NCBI RefSeq assembly: GCF_016808335.1
Contig: NC_053153.1
Coordinates: 24,228,090 to 24,292,089, forward strand
DNA from: Panicum virgatum
Lineage: Eukaryota; Streptophyta; Magnoliopsida; Poales; Poaceae
Length of the DNA: 64,000 bases
Direction: 5' to 3'
Shown here: in pieces, positions 49,694-61,500 of the stretch
Layout of the letters: every line of letters starts with the position of its first letter
How positions within the stretch are numbered: the first letter of the stretch is position 1
The notes under the pieces: model-generated
The model's input: only the letters and a program-made list of their open reading frames with translations
Told to the model about the DNA's origin: nothing
Database searches by the model: none
Made by a program: the position numbers and the translations under genes

Positions 49694-51678
49694 TTATCTT
49701 GCTAATTTCACCAGCGGCTCAAGCTCTGCTTTGTTTTTGCGCTGCGGCGTCTTGGCTGGCCCCGGCGGCGGCAGCATGAAGCCGGCGCCCCACTCGGGCG
49801 TCTTGGTGAACTGCGGGCTCCGCAGTATCCCGGGCGACCGCTCCGAGGTGACCCTGGTGTAAGGATCACCGGGGTGTCCGACCCTAGAGGGGGAGAGGGT
49901 GAATAGGGTCGCTAATCGCTTTTTAACCTAGGGCTCAAACTACTTGCATAAGATAAATCTAACACGTCCTATACATGCTAGTTATGACTAAGGTTTATCT
50001 ATGCTACTCTCTACTTATCCCTAAAAGACTTGCAACCTAGCCAATCCTAATCAAACCAACTAGGAAAGTAAAGGTACGCAAGATAGAGTAAATGCGGAAA
50101 CGTAATACGGTAAGTAAAGAGGTAAGTGCAAGAGAGATGCAAACTCCCGAGTAGACACGGTCATGTAACGTGGTTCGGCACAAACGCCTACGTCCACGGG
50201 ACACCGAGGCTCTTCCGATCACCGTCTTGCACTACGACACCAAGGCGATGCCGGCAAGCAAAGGCAAGTGCCCCTAAGACACTAAGTCTCGTGCACCGCC
50301 ACCGTCTCTCTCGGTCACCCCGCCGAAATCCACTACGGAGCTTCTCCACCAAGGAGGGGGTCTCCTCTTCCCCCGCACAAAGTGTCGTTGTCACTCCACA
50401 CCAAGTCGGAGGGTCACACGACTGATCACAAGTTGCTTGCCACAGCAAGGCTTTCTCTCAAGCTAGTTCTCTCAAGAACTAAGCCTAATCAAGCACTAAA
50501 CACTCTCACAAGTGTGCTTAAGTCTATATGATGTACAATGAAGCACTATGGTGGTTGGAGATGATCTTTGGCTCTTGTATACTTCTTTGGTCTCCAGCAC
50601 TCTCAAATGAGCCGTGGGGTGGCATATATATAGCCCCAACCCCTCAAACTAGCCGTTGGAAAAAGACTGACAAAAAACCCTTAACACCGGTTAATCCGAT
50701 GCTCTAGCTTTTGTCATCACCGGTTTAACCGGTGAGTGCATTCTCCAACTAGCTGTTATACTTCAACGGCTACCTGATCAATCGACCGACGCTCTCAAAA
50801 CTGACGTCGGTTCAACCGGTGCATGTAATCTTCAATCGACCGACGCTCTCAAAACTAACATCGGTTCAACCAGTGCAAGTAATCTCAGGAAACCCCAAAA
50901 ATGGAGTCTCTGGACAACTACACCGACGCTCTCAAAAACCAACGTTGGTTCAACCGGTGTACTCTGCTGATCTGTCTTTACTTCAAGTCATTGCACCGGT
51001 GAGTACAATTTCTCTATCATCGGTTTAACCGGTGATAGTAAATTGTCTCTGTTTTGATCTTTTCGACTTGGATTTCTTCACGGTCTCTTCAATTCACGGT
51101 GTTTTAACCACCGTAGGGGCGGCCCTTCGGGCCTTGCTACGCCTATCTTCTCTTTGTCATCACTTGAACGTAAAAGCCTGAGAATAGTCACCTTAACAAT
51201 CATATTAGTCCAAGTGTTGTGTTGTCTATATCAATCACTAAAACATTATATTGAAATATAGCATGAGAGGCCATTTTCGCTACACCTGGCGCCGGCGTGC
51301 GCCGAGCCGGAGGCGTGGGCCGGGAGCGAGGAGAGGTCGGAGGTGGAGCGGCACGCGAGCATGAGCGACTCGAGCCGCTCGCGGGCCCCGACGCAGAGGT
51401 TGCCCGACCAGGCGCGGCGCATGGCCCCGGCGGCGGCGGGGCGCGCGGAGCGGGAGTGCGACGAGGAAGTAGAGGCGACCCCGGTGGAGTGGCGCGTCGG
51501 GCGGCAGCAGGCGCGCGCGGGCGCCCTGGAGCTTGACCTCTTCCGACTCGAGCAGCTGGAACCCCGGGTGGTCCCGCAGCACGTTGGCCGCGGCGGCGGG
51601 GGGCTTGATGCGGAAGGAGGTGCCGTCCAGCTGCATCACCTTGGCGCCCTTGCGCTTGTCCCCGAGACTGTTCCCCAT
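49694..51678 (-). pseudogene. Captured DUF4228 (PADRE-domain) gene, interrupted and frameshifted
   Basis: DUF4228 proteins are small plant proteins of poorly known, often stress-linked, function. Minus-strand reading starts at 51678 with MGNSLGDKRKGAKVMQLDG, then FRIKPPAAAANVLRDHPGFQ and LLESEEVKLQGARARLL. This is the conserved N-terminal PADRE region. A net frameshift near 51430-51460 moves the rest to another frame (RRAWSGNLCVGARERLESLM). The solo LTR at 49858-51284 then splits it, and the C-terminal SPGILRSPQFTKTPEWG and GFMLPPPGPAKTPQRK continue to a stop at 49696-49694. Removing the LTR and one TSD copy restores continuity at the insertion point, so the LTR inserted after capture. Not functional as it stands. 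Confidence 0.85.
49858..51284 (-). mobile_element. Solo LTR, 1,427 bp, inside the captured gene
   Basis: On the minus strand it starts TGTAGCGAAAATGGCC and ends CCGGTGATCCTTACA. A perfect 5-bp TSD, CCTGG, lies at 49853-49857 and 51285-51289. The ending resembles that of the neighbouring solo LTR (TTCACCCCCT...GATCCTT(T/A)CA), so the two belong to related families. It also carries CACCGGTTTAACCGGTG-type motifs (about 50680-51045). Confidence 0.92.
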
Positions 51679-51961
51679 CTCCGGCACCGGGCGCGGTGGC
51701 GCCGCTGTGTTGCTGCCTGGGACTCGCGAGGAGGATGAGCAACTGAAAAGAGAGAGGAGAGGAGAGATGTGGCTGACAAGTGGACTCCACCGTCACGTGG
51801 CGTCCACGTCAGCGAAACCGGGTAACAAAACCGCCCGATTGTCGAAAATGAACGGTTTTAAGAGTTGGATGATCAAAGATATCCGGTTTTGGAGTTCGAT
51901 GGCCAAAATCAAACCGAGACAAGAGTTGGATGGCCAAAAATGGACTTTTTCCTATTTGTAA

Positions 51962-52552
51962 TTTGTTGTTGGTAACATTTGATGCTAACAATAGCTACTC
52001 CAGTTTGTGCCATTGATAACAGTTTCCTCCCTTACTAAAAAAACTACTAGTACAAAAGAAAGTGATAATACGAAGATAAACTTTCGCCTACCAGTTCTCC
52101 TTAACATGCGGCAATCATCCAGCCTTAATTACTCTGTTCTGCTGGCTGCTACAGCTGTTCTACTGTTCACAATTTCTATAATCTCTCTCACAAAATACTA
52201 TTCAACTATTCAACTAGCCGAAACGGCTTTTGGACCAGTGTGTTCTGCACTTCTGCTGGTTATAGGCAGGGAGACTTGGGTCCAAACTCACTTAAAATTT
52301 AAGCTAAACAATGCAGACCCATCGGCCCAGCCAACGAGCCAAATTCCAAATTCTCCTTTCCCCAAACGCATCAGCCGGTTTATTTTGCGCTGCTCCGTCT
52401 GCGCGACCCAGATGCTCCTCCACTCTTCCGCCTGCCGCGGCAGCCACCTCCTCCTCCTCGCCTCCTGTAGCAACATCAGCGGCTGGTTCCTCCACCTCCC
52501 TTTCGCGTCCACCCACCTTGAAACCCTAGGTGCGCTCAGGATACTTGCCGAC
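51962..52552 (+). promoter_or_regulatory. Promoter and 5' leader region of the DExH helicase gene
   Basis: The CT-rich leader runs from about 52340. The helicase frame is open upstream to 52007, with further ATGs at 52088 and 52411, but the upstream sequence has no family similarity. No clear TATA box was identified. Confidence 0.35.
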
Positions 52553-55500
52553 ATGTCGTACCGCGGCGGGCCCAACTCCCACCGCGGGAGCGGCCGAGGC
52601 GGCGGCGGAGGCAGGGGAGGCCGCGGTGGCGGCGGGGGACGCGGGGAGCAGAGGTGGTGGGACCCTCAGTGGCGCGCGGAGCGGCTCCGGCAGATGCAAC
52701 GGGAGGTGAGGGCGCTGGGCCCTGTGCCTCGGCGTGGCGATGCGATTGGTTGTTTCGTGTAGATGTTTCCACGCGACGGCCGCGAATTTATGGATCGTGA
52801 TGCCGCGGTGATTTTGTGCTTTTAATTCATCCTCCGAATTTTGCATGAGTGTCACAGAGTCCGTAGCAGCTTTCCATGTTAGTTGTATACAAGTTTCCTA
52901 TGTTGGTCCTGTTGGATTGAACCAGAGCATTACCGGAGTTCCGTGTATCTTCGCTATTTTTTTTGTAGCTTTAGTGACCAGACGTTAATGTGCACTAGGC
53001 ATGTAGTATTCCACAGTTTGTAGTAACATATCCACAGTTTCGAACTCAGCTTACTTGTTTCACTGGTGGAACTGCCAGTTAGACCCGTCATAAAACTCAG
53101 TTTGGTTGCATCTCTTCTGATATAACCTCTTTATCTCTAATTTATTGTGATGGACAGCAGTTGAGCAGGTTGTACTGCTTTTCTCTCTGCCCACTTGGTT
53201 TGGTAAACTTAGGGTGTTAGGCTGTGCAATTAGCCTAATATTCATGGTTCGACAAAATTTGCTTCACTTTGTGTATGCATCACATACACTTTTGCTCATC
53301 TTGTAGTAGTCACTTACAATTATTTGCATACTCACAATCTTCAGGTGGAAAAGGTTGATGAGAATGAATGGTGGGATAGGATCGGACAATTAAGAGAAGG
53401 CACCCAACAGGAGCTAGTAGTCAAGCGGAATTTTGGACGGGATGGACAGAACATACTTGCAGACATGGCTCGGAGACAAGGGCTTTACTTGTAATTATCA
53501 CATTCCTAGTCTCCACTTCACATCTTTATGACCATTCTCAACTAGAATGAATAGATGCAATGCTGTTCGAGAAAAAGAAGTAGTGGATGCAATGCCTGGC
53601 TATGTTCTCTGTTCTTTAACTTTGGTAGTTCTATCTATTTTGTGCACCTTCTGTTTGGCCTGTGAATCACAATTCAAAGCTGACAAATTCTACTTTACCT
53701 GGCTGCCTTTTAACCTGGGAAAGATAGTAATGCATACAACAAAGGGAAGACACTGGTTTTCAGTAAGGTGCCATTACCTGATTATCGAGCAGATCTTGAT
53801 GAGAGGCATGGATCAACTCAAAAAGAGGTGCTATGCGATATCTGATTGATACTGTATAATGATTATAAGCGCCATTTTCTTGATTGTTGTTTCTATTTTT
53901 ACTGGGGCAGATTAAGATGTCTAATCAGACAGAGAGGCGAGTGGAAGACCTTTTGTCCAGGTCAAAGTTGAGTACCAATGATTCTGCAAGCTCATCTAAT
54001 GTATCGATGAGGCAATCTTTGCCTAGCACATCCTCATCAGTTGTTGAACAACCAGCAGATATTGATAAAGAAAAGCTCAGCTCTCAGCTTAGGAATTTGC
54101 AGAATTCAAGGAAGGTATTGTCAATGAATGCAACTCCCTCCCCTCCCCTCTCCGTCCTTTAACTATTTATACAATTTATGAGTATTCCTTCAGGGATCCT
54201 ACCATCTATGTTTTCTTCTAGATGACGCCAAGTGCTAGATCAATGCAGTCTTTCAGGGAGAAATTACCTGCATTCAATATGAGAGAAGGATTTTTGAAAG
54301 CAGTAGCAGCTAATCAGGCAAGTTTATTCTACTTTCTTGTGCACCCACTTCATGTTCTGTATGGAAAGTGCATGGTTTATAGCCTTAGTAGCAATATCTT
54401 CCACGGTATGCCCAGTTATTTTCCTTTGCTATCACTTGCTTTTCCTTTGTGCAGAAAGCTATCTTGTGAATGAATGGACATAATTAACATGAGTTCTCAG
54501 CATTTATTAATGCAAAGATCCTGACTGTTGGAGTATATTGAGCCCATGTGTATAGAGGCCCATCTAGAGGCCCATGTGTAGGTATTATATATACCCACCC
54601 TTCTAGGGTTGGAGGAATACAGAAATTATTCTCTCCAATACTGACATTGATCAGTGGTGACATATTCATACTATCAATGATTACAGGGTTAATATTATGC
54701 TGTTTGTGATTGTTCATGTGTGCTCGATGTGAAATTGATCACATATTCAAGAATGTGTATACTGTGGAGTTCTGTTTCTTTTCTAGACAGAATTGCTCTT
54801 ACTTTTGTGGCCATTCCATTTCCTCCTCCCCCCCTCCCTAACTTGTTGGGTTTTCCTGTATAAGGTTCTGGTCATTTCTGGTGAGACAGGTTGTGGTAAA
54901 ACAACCCAGCTTCCACAGTTCATTCTAGAAGAAGAAATAGATAACCTCCGTGGTGCTGATTGCAGCATAATCTGTACTCAGCCCCGTCGTATATCTGCCA
55001 TATCAGTAGCAACAAGAGTAGCTTCTGAGAGAGGTGAAGAGCTTGGTGAGACTGTTGGGTACCAGATTCGCCTAGAATCAAAACGGTCTGCACAAACACG
55101 ACTGTTGTTCTGCACTACTGGAGTTCTGCTTAGAAGACTGGTATGATTCATTTATGGATTTGACAAATTCATGTCCTAGGATAGCCAGGCCACTTAATCA
55201 TTGCTTGTTTCCTTTTATCTTCTCTCTGAATTTAAATTGAATTGCATTTTTCCTTAATTTGTTGGTGATTGCTACCTTTAGTTGTACATTGGAATTGGTA
55301 CTTTAGTTCTACATAGCTTACTTGGAAGCAGCTCCATAATTGATAAGTATAAAATTAATCTCAAAACTAAGTTCCTTTAGTGAACATGCTCCTTGACACC
55401 GGTGAAAGTATTCTATACTGTCATTTCAATGCATCTAACTGATTTTGTGATTTGCACACATGAGCTTTTAGTTACCTGACTTATGGCATCTATACTTACG

Positions 55501-58500
55501 GATACCGTCGCTGAATCGTATGTGTACTGGCATAGTTTTCCTAACTCACTTCAGCCCACCTCCTTAAGACTTGAACTGGCAATTCAATTCACCAGCTAGT
55601 TTATATTTTTTTGTATGCTGTCATTTTGGTTTCATTAGCCTTGATTTAATAGTTAATGTTATACTGTGTAGGTTCAAGAGCCAGACTTAGTTGGTGTAAG
55701 TCATTTACTAGTTGATGAAATTCATGAACGTGGCATGAATGAAGATTTTCTCATCATAATACTGCGTGACCTTCTGCCAAGACGTCCAGACCTTCGTCTT
55801 GTATTGATGAGTGCAACTATAAATGCAGAACTGTTTTCCAAGTACTTCGGAGATGCTCCAATAATGCACATCCCGGTACTGAAATCTTTCTTGTACAACA
55901 TCAATAGAAGACATGATGGATTCAATATTTCTGTATGTTATATTTAATATGAGGTGTTTTGGACAGGGTTTCACCTTTCCTGTTACTGAGCTTTTTCTGG
56001 AAGATGTCTTAGAAAAGACTCGTTACAAAATCAGGTCCGAATGTGATAGTTCTGCTGGTAGTTCGAGAAAAAAGAGGTTTTCATCAGTTAAGAGTGATCC
56101 ATTATCTGATCTTTTTGAGGTAAATTTCATCTTTTTTTCCTGTCACATCAATCCCCCCCCCCCCCAAAAAAAAGAAAAAGAAAAAAGAAATAATTTATTA
56201 CTGTTGCATATGGATTAGTCCAGTTGTGTACTTGTTATATGTGCATTATGTCACACTGTTTTACCATTTCTCTATCTAATACAGTTAAATAAAAACCGAA
56301 ACTTAGAGAATCAAATCTTTGCAGAAACCAGGAGTGTTTGATTTTCCTTCAACACTAGGAGCATTATAGTTTGCTCATCTGATTTGTTTTTCCAGGATAT
56401 CGACATTGATAAGGAATATGGAAATTTCAGCATTACAACAAGACAGTCCCTTGAAGCTTGGTCTGCTGATAAACTAGATTTGAGCCTGGTATATACTTCG
56501 TAATTTTTCCTGTAATTTAAGTGCATACATTTGATTCGACAATTAATCCCTCCGTTCGGATTTACTAGGCCCAGATTTTTTTTTGTTTTGCTGTCCAGAT
56601 ATAGAGGGCACACACTCTTCCCAATGCAGAAATTTACAGGAATACCCCTAGTTTGGTCCAGCGTGCGCAATGGCATTAACTCATCGTTATTCCCAAGCAG
56701 TCACTTCTATAAGTGCGTGAGCAGGCATGCAGCTCATGCGGCTGCATTAACTACCAGAGAAAACCTGGCATCAACAGGCTAGCAATGAATGAATGCACAA
56801 TTAACACTAAACAAGGGAAATATTGTCCATTGAGCAACATCCTTGGTCTTTAAGCTGAAAAATGGGACCCTGTAAATCCGAATGGAGGGATTAGCTTGAA
56901 GTTTTATGTTTTTGGTATAATTGTGGATGTTAAAGTAGTTTCATGAATATATCATTACATATATGTGCTAGATGTTCAAAAGAAGGAAGAACGCGGGGCC
57001 CTGCACAATTTGAAGATTGTACAATCATCAATTTCTTTTATCAACCTATTTTCACATGTACGGATCAATAAGAGCTTTCCAAACTCGCGCCATGCCCCCC
57101 CCACCCCCACCCCCACCCCCAAAACCCCACCCCTATGCGCTCTTCATGATTCATTAGAACCATATGTATTGTTTTTCATCATTCATCGTGGAAGACATAG
57201 TTCTGAGTTTCCATCGACATATGTCAAATAGGTTTCCATGCAAGTATTGGCATGTGCTAAAGCTTAAAGAGGCTCTGTTTTGTTGCTCAGAGTGTCATTT
57301 CATGCATGTTCTTTGTCTCACTTGTCTGGCTGTACTTCCAACTTTGCACACCAACATCATTTTAACCTAATTCACTGCCAACCATATCAAAGAAAAAACA
57401 TTGCATGCTAGTAACTTTTTTGGGTAACACATTAAAACCTATCTGTGCAGCTAATGCCTTCTTGTTGACATCTTATCTTAGGTAGAAAGTACAATTGAGT
57501 ATATTTGTCGCTATGAAGCAGAAGGTGCAATTCTTGTCTTCCTTACTGGCTGGGATGAAATTTCGAAACTTCTGGACAAAATTAAAGGGAATACTTTCCT
57601 TGGAAGTTCAAACAGATTCCTTGTTCTTCCTTTGCACGGTTCTATGCCAACTGTCAATCAGCGTGAAATTTTTGACAGACCGCCAGTTGATATGAGGTGA
57701 ATGACTCAGCTACTTATCGAGAAAATAGAATATTCAGTGTTTTATGGACATGATTGTGATGCACATGTTACGAAGAAAGTTTTTCCTTTTTCTTTAATTG
57801 CATAACTTCTCCTGTGCATCTTTTAGCCACCATGCTTTGCTTAGGAAGTAGTAGAAATATGCTGTGTTTTTTTACCCTTATAGCCTTAACGTTTCATTGA
57901 TATCTCAACATCTCGATGGTAGTGAAGTTTAATTTTCGTACTTAAGTAGCACAACCATCAGGAAGTGAACTGATGAAGGTGCAAATTATGGCCTTTTTAG
58001 CAAAGCATGAGTATTATTACCTATGAAATTGACTTCTGCCATTTACCTTCCACCCTTTTATGTGGACTAGTTCAATTTATTATGGTATTTCGAAACACAC
58101 ATGACCAGAAATGTATGTATTTCCTTTCTCATTACTTTTCCTTTATGCTAAATTACCATTCTTTTTTATTTGAATGGTTTTTCTTGATTTTAATTGTTTC
58201 ATGTTATGCACTCATGCACAACTGTTGTTGGACAATTTGTTTAAGCTACATCTTGTAATGCCAATGATGTTCTATTTGAGCTACTTTACATTCCTTATTG
58301 TTTATTGACAACTATGTTGTAATTTTAGAAAAATTGTCCTGGCAACCAATATTGCGGAGAGTAGTATCACTATAGATGATGTTGTCTATGTAATTGATTG
58401 TGGTAAGGCAAAGGAAACAAGCTATGATGCCTTGAACAAGCTTGCATGCCTTCTACCATCATGGATATCAAAAGCTTCTGCTCATCAGGTATGTTGCTGC

Positions 58501-61500
58501 TGGCGATGTAACTAGGCATTGTGGCAAATTTGAAAAATAATTAACATTTACCCTTGTTTCTCATGTTACACAGAGGCGAGGCCGTGCAGGCCGTGTTCAG
58601 GCAGGGTTTTGCTATAGGCTTTATCCAAAAGTCATTCATGACGCAATGCCACAGTTTCAATTGCCTGAAATTCTTAGGACTCCTTTGCAAGAACTATGCC
58701 TTACTATCAAAAGCTTACAGCTTGGAGCAGTATCCTCCTTTTTGGCAAAATCACCGCAACCTCCCGATCCTCTTTCTGTCAAGAATGCAATTGAGCTTCT
58801 TAAAACCATTGGCGCACTCAATGATATGGAGGAACTCACTTCTCTAGGTATGAAGTTGCTACTGGTAGCCTGCATATAAGTGTTCTAGCCTATTTGATTT
58901 TATTCCAGGTTCCAGCTCATGGGCACTTCGCACATCCGTGTTTTGTTCTGTACAGGACGACATCTCTGTACACTTCCATTGGATCCAAATCTTGGAAAAA
59001 TGCTACTTATGGGATCTGTATTCCAGTGCCTGGATCCAGTATTAACGATTGCTGCTGCTCTTGCATACCGTAATCCATTTGTGCTCCCAATTGATAGAAA
59101 AGAAGAAGCTGATGCTGTTAAAAGATCATTTGCTGGTGATTCCTGCAGGTAATTATTGTAACAAACATTTCATCAAAAAATTATTGTAACAAACTAACAG
59201 TTTTGTTACTTTGACATTTACTTAGGATTAAGGAAGCTTTTTGGACTGACAAGATGGTATCTCTACAACCATAGATAATAGAATTGTAACAACCTGGCCT
59301 AGGTGTAGAAGGGATAGAATTGGTATAATGGATGGATTGTATTAGCTTGAGGCCTCGGCCGGTATATATAAGAGTATAAGACTTGGGGTGCAAGGCAACC
59401 CCACCGGATATGTATGGCAGTCCAAATACAATATCTAAACTACCAAATATACTCTTAACATCCCCCCGCAGTCACAGCGGGAGTACTGCAGACGGTGAGA
59501 CTGGAGGAGAAGCCGAAGGTAGGAACCGACGGACTGACATCCCCCCGCAGTTGTAGCGTCGGCGCAATGCGGATGCTGCGATTGGAGAGAACCGGCGAGA
59601 AACTCATGCGGATGGTAGCCCTTTGTGCTGATGTCGAGATAGCCGAGCTGAAGGAGCCATGGTCGAAGATGCCGTGCGTAGAGTAGCCGTGGTCGACGTA
59701 GAACTGTCGAAGTTGCCGAAGACGAGGTAGCCGCACATCAAGCCGCGGGCGCACGAGGAGGCGTCATGGTGGTGGCGTAATGGAGAAGACGCCGGAGACG
59801 AAGATGGCGACGCGTCGAGGCAGTCGTAGAGGGAGCGATGACAAAGTCGATGCAGTCAGGCCATCGGGCGACACATGCCCGAGTTTGCCAGGCTCGGGAA
59901 CGCATCGGGGACGATGGGCACGCACCGGTGTTGCCAATACCGAACGTGCAAGGGAGGATGCACAACCAGACGCCGTCGCTGAGGGGGACCAGCAGAGAAG
60001 GCCTCCATGGCGGTCGCAGGCGCAGAAGAAGGCGAGGTAGAAGGTGCCAACACCTGCTGTTGCTGGAGTAGACGAAGTAGTCGGGGACGAGATGGCGATG
60101 CTGGCGACGTGGTTGTGCTAGACGAAGTGAGGAAGGGAACCCAGATTTTCCAGCACAAGGCTGAATGATCCAGATTGCGCGGCGGCGGTGCTCGAAGGAG
60201 ATGGCAAAGAACCCGTACAGCTTGACGAAGACCATGCGCGGGACGCGCAGCGATAAGTCAACGATGAGGTCGTGGACGTAGTCGGCGGCGGTGAGGATGC
60301 AATGGCGAAGGAGACCACGGGTGGCGCCGCGGCTGCCCGAAGAGGCGAAGCAGCGGCAGCCCTCCATACTCGGGGAAGAGGCGCGCAGTACAAGGACGAA
60401 CGTCACGGGAGCCGGGTGGATCACACACATCGGTAGATCAGACCAAGTAGCGTGAGGCGAGACGACGGTGGGTGAAGTCGGTGAAGGCGTCCCGATCGGT
60501 GAAGGCGACGACGAGCCGGCGAAGGTCGACGTGCGAACGAAGCGGCGAGGAGGGTAGTGCAGATGGGCGTCCCCTAGGGCACCGTCCATGTCACCATGTC
60601 GCATGTCGAAGACGAAGAAGTGGCCGGTGAAGTCGACGCCGATATCGAAGTAGAGGCGCGAGGTCGACGGGCGATGGGCAACTCAATCTCGATCAGTGAT
60701 CGAGTAAAAATCAGAGAAACTAACCAAAAATAAATCAGCAGCAGCAAATCTTCGCGTAGAGCCTCTGGGTGTGCATAGCACAGGCCTCCTCCCCACTCTT
60801 ATCCTCTCCCCTGCTCATCATGGTCAACGACGGACCATAGCCACGGGGCGAGAGAGAGAAACAAAGGGTGAGAAAGAGGTGGCCATGCGACGGCGATGAG
60901 GGCGGGTGGCGCGCGTCCCTCCCGGCGACGGCAGGTAGCCGGTGGCGGTGGAGGATCCCCGCCAGGGACGACAGCGGATCCGGAGCGTGGCGCACGTCCT
61001 GGCCGGTGACGACGGATCCCCCCGGGATGCAGAGGAAACCGCCAGGGTAGAGGCGCGACCGGCGGCAGAGGGAGCCCGCGCGAGGTGCGCAGGACAGAGC
61101 CGCACGGGCGCTGCAAAGGAGGCCGCCGGGTGGACGGTGCAGCCGACGCGGGATCCAGACGGGAAGCCTGGCATGAAGGCGACGGGTCGGAGCGGAGGTG
61201 CTGCACGGAATTGGTCGACGACGAGTTGAAGGCGCCACGCGGAGCCCCTGCTGCACCACGGCAGCACAAGGTGGGTCACGGGCACCGCCGGGAGACCGCG
61301 ACTGCCACCACGGCAGTGCGGATCGGGTCGTCGGCGGATTCCATGCGGGTGACGAGGTACGCCGATCTGCTACTGCTTGACACTCTAAGGGCGGCGGATT
61401 AACTCGATCCGCCGTGATGGAGGGCGCTGCCCCCGGCGGAGGTCATGGGCGACCTCCCCGGGGGCGCGCTAGAAGGCCGGCGAGGGGGCGCCCTGGAGGG

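Larger units (their letters stand above)
47332..51952 (-). mobile_element. Pack-MULE, 4,621 bp, with captured DUF4228 gene
   Basis: TIRs of about 215 bp start GGAAAAAGTCTATTTTTGGCC (left) and, inverted, GGAAAAAGTCCATTTTTGGCC (right). A perfect 9-bp TSD, TATTTGTAA, flanks the element. No transposase is present. Without the two solo LTRs the element was about 1.5 kb. Most of that is a DUF4228 coding sequence on the minus strand and a second GC-rich piece (about 47540-47685 plus 49375-49690) of unknown source. Gene capture by a non-autonomous MULE is the definition of a Pack-MULE. Confidence 0.93.

Noticed and set aside
52007..52552. Upstream in-frame extension of the DExH helicase
   Set aside because: The frame is open, but the sequence has no family resemblance and contains leader-like CT-rich DNA. 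ATG 52553 starts the conserved Gly/Arg-rich region.
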